Assembly: GCF_014647875.1 (NCBI RefSeq)
Contig: NZ_BMQA01000005.1
Coordinates: 307,076-371,075 of the forward strand
From: Streptomyces brasiliensis
Lineage (GTDB): Bacteria > Actinomycetota > Actinomycetes > Streptomycetales > Streptomycetaceae
Length of the DNA stretch: 64,000 bases
Direction of reading: 5' to 3'
Position numbers and translations under genes: made by a program. Shown in pieces: positions 54,090-63,690 of this stretch. Numbering within the stretch: position 1 is the stretch's first letter; each line of letters opens with the position of its first letter. A model generated the notes under the pieces. It saw only the letters and a list, made by a program, of their open reading frames with translations, was not told where the DNA came from and searched no databases.

Positions 54090-54914
54090 TCAGCCGTTGG
54101 CGAGCGCGACGACGCGGTCGAGGGCGCCGTTGAACTTGTCGTGGTCACCGACCGTCGGGCCGGACGAGGTGTACTGCCACATGGTGTAGTACGACCAGCC
54201 CGCCGGGAGCGTCCCTACGTCCGACGCGTAGCGCGCGACCCACAGGGGGTGGCTCGAGGCGAAGCCGCTGTAGTTGCCCGTGCACTGGGTCCACCAGCTC
54301 GTGGCCGTGTAGATGACGGCGTCGCGGCCGGTGCGGGAGCGGTAGGTGTTCAGGAAGTCGGCGATCCAGCTGACCATCGCGCTCGCCGACTTGCCGTAGC
54401 AGGCGTCGCCGTACGGGTTCCACTCGATGTCGAGGGCGCCGGGGAGGGTCTTGCCGTCCTTGGACCAGCCGCCGCCGTGGTCGACGAAGTAGTTGGCCTG
54501 GGTGGCGCCGCTCGTGGTGTCCGGGGTCGCGAAGTGGTACGCGCCGCGGATCATGCCGACGTTGTAGGAGCCGTTGTACTGCTGGGCGAAGTAGGGGTTC
54601 GTGTAGTACGTGCCTTCCGTCGCCTTCGTGTACGCCCACTTGACCCCGCTGCTCCACAGGGTCGACCAGGCGACGTTGCCCTGATAGCTGGCGACGTCGA
54701 CACCCTCGGTCTGGGTGGCGTCACCGGTGGTGGGCGAGCCGTCCCGGCCGTCGTGGGCCAGGACGCCCATGCCCATGTACGCGGAGCCGCGGGCGGGCGT
54801 GGTCGCGGCGTCGGCGGGGGAGAGGGGCAGCGTGAGAGCGAGGGCCGACAGAAGCGTCACCAGCAGTGCGGTGAGCGTGTGTCGGCGGGTTGAACCGGGT
54901 CTGTGCACGGGCAT
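54090..54914 (-). CDS. Secreted GH25 muramidase (lysozyme)
   Basis: Protein of 274 residues with a Sec signal peptide (residues 1-36, ending SPADAATTPA). The mature domain is glycoside hydrolase family 25: EGVDVASYQGNVAWSTL with the first catalytic Asp, AYTKATEGTYYTNPYF, and the catalytic pair in ALDIEWNPYG, closing with WSYYTMWQYTSSG. It hydrolyses peptidoglycan outside the cell. No cell-wall-binding repeats. Monocistronic. Confidence 0.94.
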   Translation of the reverse strand: MPVHRPGSTRRHTLTALLVTLLSALALTLPLSPADAATTPARGSAYMGMGVLAHDGRDGSPTTGDATQTEGVDVASYQGNVAWSTLWSSGVKWAYTKATEGTYYTNPYFAQQYNGSYNVGMIRGAYHFATPDTTSGATQANYFVDHGGGWSKDGKTLPGALDIEWNPYGDACYGKSASAMVSWIADFLNTYRSRTGRDAVIYTATSWWTQCTGNYSGFASSHPLWVARYASDVGTLPAGWSYYTMWQYTSSGPTVGDHDKFNGALDRVVALANG

Positions 54915-55128
54915 GACGTGCCTCCGGGGGAGTGGTGGGGGGACCGCGGTCGCTTTGCTGGCGTGGTCATGTCATGTACCGCCAGAGACGCTACGCACGT
55001 AGACCGGAGCTGGGAAGGGGGTCTGGGGGCTGCCGTTGGTCTACGCCTGCGAAATACTGACGGAGCTGCGGCAATGGCGGCGTTTGGCAGAAACTTTCAG
55101 GACCGCGAAACCGATCAGGGGTGCTGAC

Positions 55129-55620
55129 GTGCACGAGGACGGAAACGGCGACGGACCGCACGGCGCCGGGCAGATGTCGCCTAGTGGTGCAGACCAGGAA
55201 TTCCTGGCTCTGGAACGCGAGTTGACCGTACTCCTGCGCCGCGCCCGGGCGAGCCAGGGGGAGATGGCCCGGGAGGTCCACCCGGACCTGGAGTCGGCGG
55301 CGTACGGACTGCTGGCCCGTCTCGAGGAGCACGGCCCGCAGCGGGCCACCGAACTGGCCGCGTACATCGGCGTCGGCAAGGCCACCATGTCCCGCCAGCT
55401 ACGCGCCCTGGAGGAACTGGGGCTGATCGCCCGCGAACCGGATCCCGCCGACGGCCGCGCCTGGCTGGTGGCCCTCACGGAGACCGGCCGCACCCGGGTC
55501 GGCAAGGTCCGCGACGCCCGTCGCGCCCGCTACGTCAGCCAGCTCGCCCACTGGAACCGCCGCGAGGTCGCGGAACTGGCCCGTCTGCTGCACGAGTTGA
55601 ACGGCGTCGTGGAGAAGTGA
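55129..55620 (+). CDS. MarR-family transcriptional regulator
   Basis: Protein of 163 residues with a MarR winged helix (AAYGLLARLEEHGPQRATELA, VGKATMSRQLRALEELGLIAREPDPADGR). GTG 55129 is chosen because AGGGG lies 7 nt upstream; the frame to 55036 adds a non-conserved extension. Upstream 54915-55128 holds inverted gtagacc/ggtctac arms (54996-55042) that could be an operator. Ligand unknown. Confidence 0.88.
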   Translation: MHEDGNGDGPHGAGQMSPSGADQEFLALERELTVLLRRARASQGEMAREVHPDLESAAYGLLARLEEHGPQRATELAAYIGVGKATMSRQLRALEELGLIAREPDPADGRAWLVALTETGRTRVGKVRDARRARYVSQLAHWNRREVAELARLLHELNGVVEK

Positions 55621-55632
55621 CCGGCCGGATCC

Positions 55633-56421
55633 TCACAGTTCCACGTACACCACCGTCGCATCGTCATGGGTCTTGCTGCGGCCGAGACGCACCCGCGCCT
55701 CCCGGTCCGCCGTCTCCAGGGCCCGTACGCGCTCGATCAGGGACCGTGCGCCCTCCTTGCGCACGACCTCGAAGCAGTCCGGCCAGTCGCCCTCGTGGAA
55801 CTTCTCCGTCCAGCGGGTCGCCCCGTCCGTGAGGGCGGCCAGGGCCCGGACCTCGGTGCGCGGGACCGTACCCGTGACCGCGCGGGACGCGACCTCGGGG
55901 TCAGCGGCCGCAGTGAAGAAGCCGCCCTCCCGGTTCCGGACCGTCGCGTCCACCAGCGCGTCCGTGGCCAGCGCCGACCGGGGCAGCCGGGACAGGCGGT
56001 CGTCCTGGACCGGCGTGACCGTGCCGTCGGGGGAGCGCAGCAGAAGCGTCGAGTCGGACAGCACCAGATACTCGAGCGACTTCTGCGACCAGCGCGCCAG
56101 AATCACGGTTGCCTGTGGGGTGCGCGGGTGAGAAAGGTCACAGGTCGTCGCGTGTGCGTCAGCTGTGCGGCGGATCGCCCGGGAGAGGATCTCCGAGAGC
56201 GTCAGATCTCGGCCGGAAACGGTCAGTTCGGTCAGGGCCCCACCGAGCCGCGCGGTGAACCAGGGCACCGAATGGAGGCACCCCGTGTCGCCCTTCGGCG
56301 GGGTCACCCCGTCCAGGACGATCACGCAACCGCCCTGTCCGCAGGCCGGTAGTCCAACACCGGCGAAGTCCTCGTTGGGGCGGGACGGGTCGCCGGGCTC
56401 CGAAACGACTTCAGTACGCAT
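55633..56421 (-). CDS. PP2C-like protein phosphatase
   Basis: Protein of 262 residues resembling the PP2C fold: an early Asp-rich region (SRPNEDFAGVGL), CVIVLDGVTPPKGDT with the metal-binding DG, SDSTLLLRSPDG, LAALTDGATRW (second DG) and a terminal KTHDDATVVYVEL. It would dephosphorylate Ser/Thr targets in the cytoplasm. ATG 56421 is chosen; no ribosome binding site is clear. Convergent with the MarR gene, 12-nt gap. Confidence 0.82.
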   Translation of the reverse strand: MRTEVVSEPGDPSRPNEDFAGVGLPACGQGGCVIVLDGVTPPKGDTGCLHSVPWFTARLGGALTELTVSGRDLTLSEILSRAIRRTADAHATTCDLSHPRTPQATVILARWSQKSLEYLVLSDSTLLLRSPDGTVTPVQDDRLSRLPRSALATDALVDATVRNREGGFFTAAADPEVASRAVTGTVPRTEVRALAALTDGATRWTEKFHEGDWPDCFEVVRKEGARSLIERVRALETADREARVRLGRSKTHDDATVVYVEL

Positions 56422-56794
56422 TCGGCCAGTCTGCACGAGCCCTTCACAGGGTTCGCCAAAGGGTCGCAACGACTGTCGAAATGGTGCAGCATCGCAGGTC
56501 AGGCGCCTGTTTTGGGAGGGAATGGCGCGCTCCGCGAAAGCGTGGCGGCGAATACTGCCAAAGCCAGCGGTCCGCGTCCAACCGGCCCGCCGCGCGACGC
56601 GCCCGCACCCACCCGAGGAACTTGCCCGCCAACTCCCCTCCGATGTTCACTCCTTCGGGTGGCGGGTCAGATGATGCGCGACCACTGACCACCGGCACTG
56701 GGAGGGTCGGGGCACGGACCGTACCGGGCGTACGCAACCCTTGGCACCGAGGTGACGGGGTGCCACCCGGGCCCATGGGTACACGAGTTCAGGA
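56422..56794. promoter_or_regulatory. 373-bp divergent promoter region, phosphatase / conservon
   Basis: Short open frames on both strands here lack codon bias and ribosome binding sites, so I see no gene. The region must hold promoters for the phosphatase and the conservon operon. No clear operator is visible. Confidence 0.45.
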
Positions 56795-59536
56795 ATGCGA
56801 GCACCGGTGCAGATGAAGCGGCCTCGGCGCACAGGCAGGCAGACGGCCCCCGAACGGGGCGCCGAGCGCACCCCGGTCGGCACCGGCCGCCCGACCCACG
56901 TACGCAACCGGCTGATCGTCGCGGTGGCCGTGGTGGCCGCCGCCATAGCCGGGGCGGGCACCCCGTCGCTGCTGGCCGCCTCCGGTCAGGTGAGCGACTC
57001 CCAGGACCTGGTGACCCTGGCCGGGCGCACCGAGGACGCCCTCGCGCTCGCCCACTCCCTGTCGGACGAGCGCGACGAGGTCACCGCCTACGTCGCGGCC
57101 GGCCGACCCAAGGACAAGGCGCCCTCCGAGCAGCGCAGCGCGCGGGTCGACCGGCAGGTCGAGGACCTGCGTGCCGATCCGGACACACCCGGCTGGCTGC
57201 GCACGGACCTGGACGGCATCGCGGCGCTGCGCCGCTCCGCGCTCACCGGCAAGAGCACGGCCCTGGAGGCCCACCAGGCCTACTCCGGCGCCATCACCGA
57301 GCTGCACCGCCTCGCCGAGGACCTGGCCGAGCAGATGCCGCCCAGGGCCGGTTCCGGCAGTTACGCGCTGGCCGAGCTGGACGCCGCCGTCCAGCAGTCC
57401 GCCGCCGCCCGCGGACTGCTCCTCGCGGCCCTGAGTGTGCCGTCCACCACCCAGACGATCATCAGCCCGATCACCGGGCTGCCCACGACGACCACGATCA
57501 CCACCGACGCGGACCGCAAGCAGCGCGACGCCCTCGCGGCCGCCGCCCAGCAGGCCCGTCTGCGCGCCGACGCGGCCGTCGCCGACTTCCACGACACAGC
57601 GCCCAAGTCGGCCGTGACGACGTACGACTCGACGGTCACCGGCCCCGAGGTCAACAACGCCGACAAGTACCTCGCCGCCCTCACCGACCAGCCGGCCCTC
57701 GGCGACGGCGAACTGGGCACCGACACCAAGAAGCTGGACGCGGCCCTGTCCGCCCGCGTCGAGCTGATGCGCGGCGTGGAGTCCTCCCTCTACGACCACC
57801 GAACCAAGGACCTCGCCACGCTGCGCGACGACGACGTCACCGCGCTGGAGATCCGCATCGCGATCCTCGGCGCCCTGATGCTGGTCGCCGTCGGCATCGC
57901 CACCGCCATGGCCCGCACCCTGACCCGCCCGCTGTCGGTCCTGCGCCGCGGCTCCGCCCGACTGGCCGACGCCGAGGACCCGGCGGCCGAGGAACCGGTG
58001 ACGTTCACCGGCCGCAACGACGAGTTCGCCCAGGTCGTCCGCTCCGTCAACGCACTGCACGCGCACGCCGTCGAACTCCACCAGCGCGTCGCCACCCTGG
58101 AGACCGACCGCAGGCACCTGGTCGGGCAGCGCCAGAAGATGGCCGACGCCCGCGAGGAACTGCGTGCCGAACTCGCCGACTCCGCAGCCCAGCTGGAGCG
58201 GCTGCGTACCGGCATCGGCGGTACCTTCGTGAACCTCGCGCTGCGCACCCTGGGCCTGGTCGAGCGGCAGCTGGCCGTCATCGAGGGCCTGGAGGAGCGC
58301 GAGCAGGACCCGGACCGGCTCGCCACCCTGTTCAAGCTCGACCACTTCGCCACGGTCATGCGCCGGCACACCGAGAACCTCCTGGTCCTGGCCGGCACCG
58401 AGCACGTCCAGCAGAACCCCGGCCCGGTGCCGCTGGTGGACGTGGTCCGGGCCGCGGTCAGCGAGATCGAGCGCTACGAGCGCGTCCGCATCGCCGCGTT
58501 GCCCCCGCACGCGCACGTGGCGGGCTTCGCGGCGGACGACCTCTCCCATCTGCTGGCCGAGATCATGGAGAACGCCACCTCGTTCTCCCCGCCGGACATG
58601 CCCGTCGAGGTCTCCGGCTGGCTGCTCGAGAGCGGCGAGGTGATGCTCTCCGTGCAGGACGAGGGCATCGGCACGACCTCCGAACGCCTGGAGCGCCTCA
58701 ACTCCCGCCTCGCCGACTTCGACCCGGAGGCGTCGTACGACCCGGAGGCCGAGGACGGTCTCGGCCTCGGCCTGTACGTCGTCGCCCGCCTCGCCCACCG
58801 TCACGGCGCCCGCGTACAGCTGCGCCAGCAGAAGCAGGGCGGCGTCGCGGCGGTCGTGGTCCTCCCTCGGGCCCTGCTGGCGGACGCCCCGACGACGGCC
58901 GTCCCGGCGCCCGCGACCGTGGCCGGCGGCCCCACCGTCTCCTTGCCGGGAGCGGACGCCGAGGTCAACTCCAACGTGCTGCACGGCCGCGCGACCGACG
59001 GCGACCCGCTGGTGGCCCTGGCCGAGCGGGCCGTACAGGAGAACGCCGAACCGGAGAACGCCGTAGCGGAGAAGGCCGTACCCGAGCCGGAGCCGGAGCC
59101 GGAGCCGGAGACCGAGACGCCGGCCGCCGCGCCTGAGCCGCGGCTCGCCGACGAACCGACCCCCGCCGAGACCACGATGGAACTCCTGGTCCCGCAGCCG
59201 CCGGAGCCCGCTCCGGACCGCTACGCCATCGGCCCGGACACCCACGAGCGCGCGGCGGACGAGACGGACGAGCAGGTCACCGACAAGGGCCTGCCCAAGC
59301 GCACCCCCAGGATCAGCACACCGGTCCAGGCCCCGCGTCAGCGGTCCGGCTCCGTCGACGCCGAGGCCCTGCGCCGCAGGCTCGGCGGATTCCGCCGGGG
59401 CGCGGAGGCGGGCTATCGCGACGTCGAGGCGGAGATCACCGACCGGACGGGCCGGACGAGGAAACCCGTGGCCCACCCCGCGGAGCGCACAGCCGAAGAA
59501 GCCACGGGGGGCACAGTCGAGGAGGCAAGCAGTTGA
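56795..59536 (+). CDS. Conservon sensor histidine kinase-like protein (CvnA type)
   Basis: Protein of 913 residues: membrane segment at about 38-62, nitrate/nitrite-sensing-like extracytoplasmic region (about 70-345), second membrane segment at about 355-375, HAMP-like part, then an HATPase domain with N-box LLAEIMENATSFSPP and a G2-like GLGLGLYVVARLA. The long C-terminal tail is acidic (EPEPEPEPETET). It has no clear DHp His, as is usual for conservon kinases. ATG 56795 is used; ATG 56813 is possible. TTGA overlap with the roadblock gene. Confidence 0.9.
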   Translation: MRAPVQMKRPRRTGRQTAPERGAERTPVGTGRPTHVRNRLIVAVAVVAAAIAGAGTPSLLAASGQVSDSQDLVTLAGRTEDALALAHSLSDERDEVTAYVAAGRPKDKAPSEQRSARVDRQVEDLRADPDTPGWLRTDLDGIAALRRSALTGKSTALEAHQAYSGAITELHRLAEDLAEQMPPRAGSGSYALAELDAAVQQSAAARGLLLAALSVPSTTQTIISPITGLPTTTTITTDADRKQRDALAAAAQQARLRADAAVADFHDTAPKSAVTTYDSTVTGPEVNNADKYLAALTDQPALGDGELGTDTKKLDAALSARVELMRGVESSLYDHRTKDLATLRDDDVTALEIRIAILGALMLVAVGIATAMARTLTRPLSVLRRGSARLADAEDPAAEEPVTFTGRNDEFAQVVRSVNALHAHAVELHQRVATLETDRRHLVGQRQKMADAREELRAELADSAAQLERLRTGIGGTFVNLALRTLGLVERQLAVIEGLEEREQDPDRLATLFKLDHFATVMRRHTENLLVLAGTEHVQQNPGPVPLVDVVRAAVSEIERYERVRIAALPPHAHVAGFAADDLSHLLAEIMENATSFSPPDMPVEVSGWLLESGEVMLSVQDEGIGTTSERLERLNSRLADFDPEASYDPEAEDGLGLGLYVVARLAHRHGARVQLRQQKQGGVAAVVVLPRALLADAPTTAVPAPATVAGGPTVSLPGADAEVNSNVLHGRATDGDPLVALAERAVQENAEPENAVAEKAVPEPEPEPEPETETPAAAPEPRLADEPTPAETTMELLVPQPPEPAPDRYAIGPDTHERAADETDEQVTDKGLPKRTPRISTPVQAPRQRSGSVDAEALRRRLGGFRRGAEAGYRDVEAEITDRTGRTRKPVAHPAERTAEEATGGTVEEASS

Positions 59537-60036
59537 CCGCGCCCAGTACCTTCGGACTGAGCAGTGAGGCCCGCAACCTGCACTGGCTGCTGACGAACCT
59601 TGTCGAGGAGGTGCCGGGCATCCAGTCGGTCGCGGTGGTCTCCTCCGACGGCCTGCTGCTCCTGTCCTCGGACGCAAGCCGCATCGCCGAGGCGCGCGAG
59701 GCCCGAGCGACCACTTCCAGCGGCCCCCGCGGTTCCGCCGCCGACCTCGCCACGATCGTCTCCGGCATCGGCAGCCTCACCGTGGGCGCCGCCAAGCTGA
59801 TGGAGTACGGCAAGGTCAAGCACACGATGGTCGCGATGGACGGGGGCAGCCTCTTCGTGATGTCGATCAGCGACGGCTCGCTGCTCGGCGTGCACGGGTC
59901 CGCGGAGTGCGACATGAGCGTCGTGGCGTACCACATGGCCCTGTTCGTCGGCCGGGCCGGCCATGTGCTGACGCCCGAACTCCGCAACGAGCTCCGAAAA
60001 TCCCTGGAGTCCGAGTCGACGGGGAGTGCCCGATGA
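59533..60036 (+). CDS. Conservon roadblock/LC7 protein (CvnB type)
   Basis: Protein of 167 residues of the roadblock/LC7 fold (LLTNLVEEVPGIQSVAVVSSDGLLLLSS; HTMVAMDGGSLFVMSISDGSLLGVH). A GTPase-activating or scaffold role for the CvnD GTPase is known for the family. Starts with TTG overlapping the kinase stop, GGAGG at 59521-59525. Confidence 0.92.
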   Translation: MTAPSTFGLSSEARNLHWLLTNLVEEVPGIQSVAVVSSDGLLLLSSDASRIAEAREARATTSSGPRGSAADLATIVSGIGSLTVGAAKLMEYGKVKHTMVAMDGGSLFVMSISDGSLLGVHGSAECDMSVVAYHMALFVGRAGHVLTPELRNELRKSLESESTGSAR

Positions 60037-60446
60037 GCAGTACGCCCAAGAAGCTCCCGGTGCGCGGCGGTGACCGCAAACCCGCCCGCGTCCGCCCCTA
60101 CTCGCTCACCGGCGGCCGCACCCGCTTCGGCCATGTCCTGCTCGTCGAGACGTTCGTCGCGAGCACGGCCGCGCTCGACGCCGCCGAGGAGCGCAAGGAA
60201 CTGACGACAGGCTCTCTTAGGGTGATGCCCGAGATGCGGGCCATCGTCGAACTGTGCCGCCGTATGCGCACGGTGGCTGAGATCGCCGCGCTGCTGAAGA
60301 TGCCGCTCGGTGTCGTCCGCGTGCTCCTGAGCGATCTTGCGGACCAGGGAAAGATCCGTGTGTACGGAACCGGAACAGGCCACGGGGTGGGCCGGCCGGA
60401 CCGCGCTCTGCTGGAAAGGGTGCTGAGTGGACTCCGTCGTCTCTGA
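60033..60446 (+). CDS. Conservon DUF742 protein (CvnC type)
   Basis: Protein of 137 residues, DUF742, with a C-terminal HTH-like half (MRTVAEIAALLKMPLGVVRVLLSDLADQGKI). Typical third gene of a conservon. ATGA overlap with the roadblock gene. Confidence 0.93.
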   Translation: MSSTPKKLPVRGGDRKPARVRPYSLTGGRTRFGHVLLVETFVASTAALDAAEERKELTTGSLRVMPEMRAIVELCRRMRTVAEIAALLKMPLGVVRVLLSDLADQGKIRVYGTGTGHGVGRPDRALLERVLSGLRRL

Positions 60447-61071
60447 TGCCGACTCCTCCGTCGGTGTCTCCCCCCTCGTCGAAGACGACGAGAACCTGAG
60501 GTCCTGGCAGACGGACCGCACCCGTGCCCCGATAGCCACGAAGATAGTCGTGGCGGGCGGCTTCGGGGTCGGCAAGACCACGCTGGTGACCGCCGTCTCG
60601 GAGATCACGCCGCTGCAGACCGAGGCGCTGATGACCGAGGCGAGCGAGGACACAGACGACCTCACCGCCACGCCGGGCAAGCTGACCACCACCGTGGCCA
60701 TGGACTTCGGCCGTCTCACGCTCGACGACGACCTGGTGCTCTACCTGTTCGGCACGCCGGGCCAGCAGCGGTTCTGGTTCATGTGGGACGACCTGGTGCG
60801 TGGCGCGATCGGCGCGGTCGTCCTGGCGGACACCCGCAGACTGAAGGACTGCTTTCCCGCGCTGGACTACTTCGAGAGCTGCGGGCTCCCGTACGTCGTG
60901 GCCGTCAACCACTTCGACGACACCGATCTGTTCGAACCGGAGGACGTGCGGGAGGCCCTCACGATCCCCCCGCACATACCTGTCATGATCATGGATGCGC
61001 GGCGCCGGATCTCGGTGATCGAGACCCTCCTGGCCCTCGTCGGCCACGCGCTCGACGAAACCCCCGAGTAG
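60427..61071 (+). CDS. Conservon ATP/GTP-binding protein (CvnD type)
   Basis: Protein of 214 residues, Ras-like GTPase: P-loop GGFGVGKTTL, switch region with DFGRLTL, G3-like LYLFGTPGQQRFWFMW, and NHFD as a G4-like motif. Starts with GTG 20 nt inside the DUF742 gene. Acts with the three upstream genes in membrane-linked signalling. Confidence 0.93.
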   Translation: MDSVVSDADSSVGVSPLVEDDENLRSWQTDRTRAPIATKIVVAGGFGVGKTTLVTAVSEITPLQTEALMTEASEDTDDLTATPGKLTTTVAMDFGRLTLDDDLVLYLFGTPGQQRFWFMWDDLVRGAIGAVVLADTRRLKDCFPALDYFESCGLPYVVAVNHFDDTDLFEPEDVREALTIPPHIPVMIMDARRRISVIETLLALVGHALDETPE

Positions 61072-61096
61072 TCCCGATTTAGGAGCCACCACCCAT

Positions 61097-62350
61097 ATGC
61101 GGAAGATACTCGTCGTCGGAGCCGGCCAGTCCGGTCTCCAGCTGGCCCTCGGCCTCCAGTCGCACGGATACGAAGTCACCCTGATGTCGAACCGGACCGC
61201 GGACGAGATCCGCTCCGGCCGGGTCATGTCGACGCAGTGCATGTTCCACACGGCACTGCAGCACGAGCGCGATCTCCAGCTGAACTTCTGGGAGTCCCAG
61301 GCCCCGAAGATCCAGGGACTCGGCGTCTCGGTCGCGGCCCCCGGCTCGCACGACCCCGGTCCGACGCAGCGGGCGATCGACTGGGTGGGGCACCTCGACG
61401 GGTACGCGCAGTCGGTCGACCAGCGGGTCAAGATGGCCGGCTGGATGGAGACGTTCGCGCAGCGCGGCGGTCAGCTCGTCATCCATGGCGCGGCGGTCTC
61501 CGACCTCGACTACTTCTCCCGCACGTACGACCTGGTGCTGGTCTCGGCAGGCAAGGGCGAGCTGGTGTCGATGTTCGGCCGCGACGCCTCGCGTTCGCCG
61601 TACAGCGAGCCGCAGCGGGCGCTCGCGGTGGCGTACGTCCACGGGCTCGCCCCGCGCCCGGAGCACCCCGAGTTCGACGCGGTCCGCTGCAACCTGGTGC
61701 CCGGCGTCGGCGAGCTGTTCATCATGCCGACCTTCACCATCTCCGGACGTGCGGACATCCTGTTCTGGGAGGGCATACCCGGCGGCCCGCTCGACGTCTT
61801 CAACGGCGTCAAGGACCCTGCCGAGCACCTCTCCCTGACCCTGGAACTCATGGAGAAGTTCACGCCCTGGGAGCACGAGCGGACGAAGAACGTCGAGCTG
61901 ACGGACGCCGGTGGCACGCTGGCCGGGCGCTACGCGCCCACGGTTCGCAATCCCGTTGGCCGGCTGCCCGGAGGTGGGCTGGTCCTCGGTGTGGCCGATG
62001 TCGTCGTGGCCAATGACCCGATCACCGGGCAGGGGTCCAACTCGGCGTCGAAGTGCGCCGCGTCGTATCTCGCGTCGATCCTCGAGCACGGGGACAAGGA
62101 GTTCGACGAGGCGTGGATGCGGGGTGCTTTCGACCGGTACTGGGAGACGGCGGCGCACGTCACCAAGTGGACGAACGCCATGCTGGCGCCGCCGCCGGAG
62201 CACGTGCTGAATCTGATCGGCGCCGCCGGGCAGCTCCAGCCGGTGGCGGATCGATTCGCCAACGCGTTCAACGACCCGGCCGATTTCGAGAACTTCTTCT
62301 ATGAGTCGGAGAAGACGGGCGCGTACCTGGCCTCGGTCGCGGGAGTCTGA
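61097..62350 (+). CDS. FAD-dependent styrene/indole monooxygenase-like protein
   Basis: Protein of 417 residues of the StyA/IndA flavin-monooxygenase type: GxGxxG dinucleotide motif VVGAGQSGLQLALGL at residues 5-19, NRTADEIRSGRVMSTQCMFH, LVLVSAGKGELVSMFGRD and GVADVVVANDPITGQGSN. An FAD reductase partner is not present nearby. RBS AGGAG at 61080-61084. Probably the last gene of the conservon operon, where other conservons often carry a cytochrome P450. Confidence 0.88.
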   Translation: MRKILVVGAGQSGLQLALGLQSHGYEVTLMSNRTADEIRSGRVMSTQCMFHTALQHERDLQLNFWESQAPKIQGLGVSVAAPGSHDPGPTQRAIDWVGHLDGYAQSVDQRVKMAGWMETFAQRGGQLVIHGAAVSDLDYFSRTYDLVLVSAGKGELVSMFGRDASRSPYSEPQRALAVAYVHGLAPRPEHPEFDAVRCNLVPGVGELFIMPTFTISGRADILFWEGIPGGPLDVFNGVKDPAEHLSLTLELMEKFTPWEHERTKNVELTDAGGTLAGRYAPTVRNPVGRLPGGGLVLGVADVVVANDPITGQGSNSASKCAASYLASILEHGDKEFDEAWMRGAFDRYWETAAHVTKWTNAMLAPPPEHVLNLIGAAGQLQPVADRFANAFNDPADFENFFYESEKTGAYLASVAGV

Positions 62351-62426
62351 TGGGCTTATGACCAGCGATTCGACCGTCGTCACCTGTCGTCGTCGGTCGC
62401 TGCTGGTCGCGCTCGGACGGCCCAGA

Positions 62427-62456
62427 GACGGCCCCGGTTGTTCTGCCGGGGCCGTC
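62427..62456. terminator. Terminator after the monooxygenase
   Basis: Stem of about 11 bp (62427-62437 with 62446-62456) with an 8-nt loop. Confidence 0.72.
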
Positions 62457-62602
62457 GGTGTCTCACTGGGGCTCAGCCCCTCGATGCGAACTACGGGCGG
62501 GGAGGTCGCTGAGGTCTCCCGACCTGATTACAGGGGTGGCAACGAGTAGGGACGTTCGCCTGCGGTCGCCACCGTTGCTGTACTTCTCTGCTGTACCGCA
62601 GA

Positions 62603-62704
62603 TCAACTGCCGATGATCCGCACGATCGGCTCCTGAGACACGACCTCGATGGCTCCCCAGTCTCCTTCGAGCTGATAGACGGCGTCGCCAACCGTCCGGA
62701 TCAC
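62603..62704 (-). pseudogene. Short remnant of a gene end
   Basis: The minus strand reads 33 residues (RTVGDAVYQLEGDWGAIEVV, ending EPIVRIIGS-stop) with protein-like composition but begins right after an in-frame stop (TGA) with no spaced ribosome binding site. It looks like the C-terminus of a broken gene. The surrounding 62351-62808 gap (458 bp) holds nothing else I can support beyond the hairpin at 62427-62456. Confidence 0.35.
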
Positions 62705-62808
62705 CCTCGCGCGTCAGAGAAAGTGCTCGACGCACCGCGCAGGTAGCTGCGGCCAGGGACCGGCGACCTTCCGCTTTTCAGGCCGCGTCCTGGCGGGGCG
62801 CGGCCTGA

Positions 62809-63690
62809 TCATAGAGGAAGCCGGGGAGGGCCGACAGCCGTGGTTGTGCGCTGCTGTTGGCGTACGGGTTGGCGTACGCCAAGTCGTGTCATCACTCCTT
62901 CACTGGGGCTGGCCTGGGAGGCGGCTGAAGGCTGTGAGGTGGTGCTGGTGTTGTTGGTGGCGCTGATGAAGTTGTTGAAGATCAAGAGCGCGGCCCCAAG
63001 GACGAGGAAACAGACGACCAGGGCTTTGCCCGCGTCACTGAGCAGCAGCGGGCGGGTAGCTGAGCCGGGCTGCTCGCTAGGGGCGGGCGCGTCGCCGAAC
63101 AGCCGCTTGGGGTAGGCCGCGGTGAGCATCATCAGGTAGGCGTATAGACGCATGTCGTAGCGGGCGGTGGCGGCGGTCGCCTCGAACAGCGTGCGCGGCA
63201 TCCGGCCGCGGATCAGCACCATGAGCCAGAAGATGGGGGAGAGCACGTACCAGCCGAAGATGAGCAGCTCCACCACGACGGTGGCGGGGATGAGCAGAAT
63301 GATGCGGAACAAGACGGCGAGGCGGTTGAGCTTCCCGGGATGGACCTCGACCTGGACGGGGTAGTCGGGCGCCAGGAAGGCGAACGGCGGGTAGGCGTCG
63401 ACCAACAGCATCGCGTAGGCGGTGACGCGGGTCGAGTAGACGAGGTAGCCAGTCAGGAACGAGGCGATCGGTTCGGGCAGCCGTCCGGTGATCAGGGCGG
63501 CGAACCAGCCGACGACCAAGACGACGGACGCGGCGACCCACAGGAAGAGCAGGGCGATGTATTGGGGGATCAGCAGGAGCCAGCGCAGCAGCACGGTCCA
63601 GCGGCGCTGCCGGCCGGGCTCGGGGAGATCCAACTCCGGGAGTACCTCCGGCGGGGGAGCGGGGCGCGGCGCCCACGTATGGTCTGCCAT
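62809..63690 (-). CDS. DUF4389 membrane protein
   Basis: Protein of 293 residues. After a Pro-rich start, RRWTVLLRWLLLIPQYIALL begins the DUF4389 pattern. Four to five membrane helices follow (ALLFLWVAASVVLVVGWFAALI; LFRIILLIPATVVVELLIFGWYVLSPIFWLMV; ALVVCFLVLGAALLIFNNFI). The C-terminal tail is Ser/Thr/Ala-rich. Function unknown. No operon partner is visible. Confidence 0.85.
   Translation of the reverse strand: MADHTWAPRPAPPPEVLPELDLPEPGRQRRWTVLLRWLLLIPQYIALLFLWVAASVVLVVGWFAALITGRLPEPIASFLTGYLVYSTRVTAYAMLLVDAYPPFAFLAPDYPVQVEVHPGKLNRLAVLFRIILLIPATVVVELLIFGWYVLSPIFWLMVLIRGRMPRTLFEATAATARYDMRLYAYLMMLTAAYPKRLFGDAPAPSEQPGSATRPLLLSDAGKALVVCFLVLGAALLIFNNFISATNNTSTTSQPSAASQASPSEGVMTRLGVRQPVRQQQRTTTAVGPPRLPL

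Noticed and set aside
51476..54148. Minus-strand open frame of 890 codons
   Set aside because: Antisense to lon, high-GC shadow.
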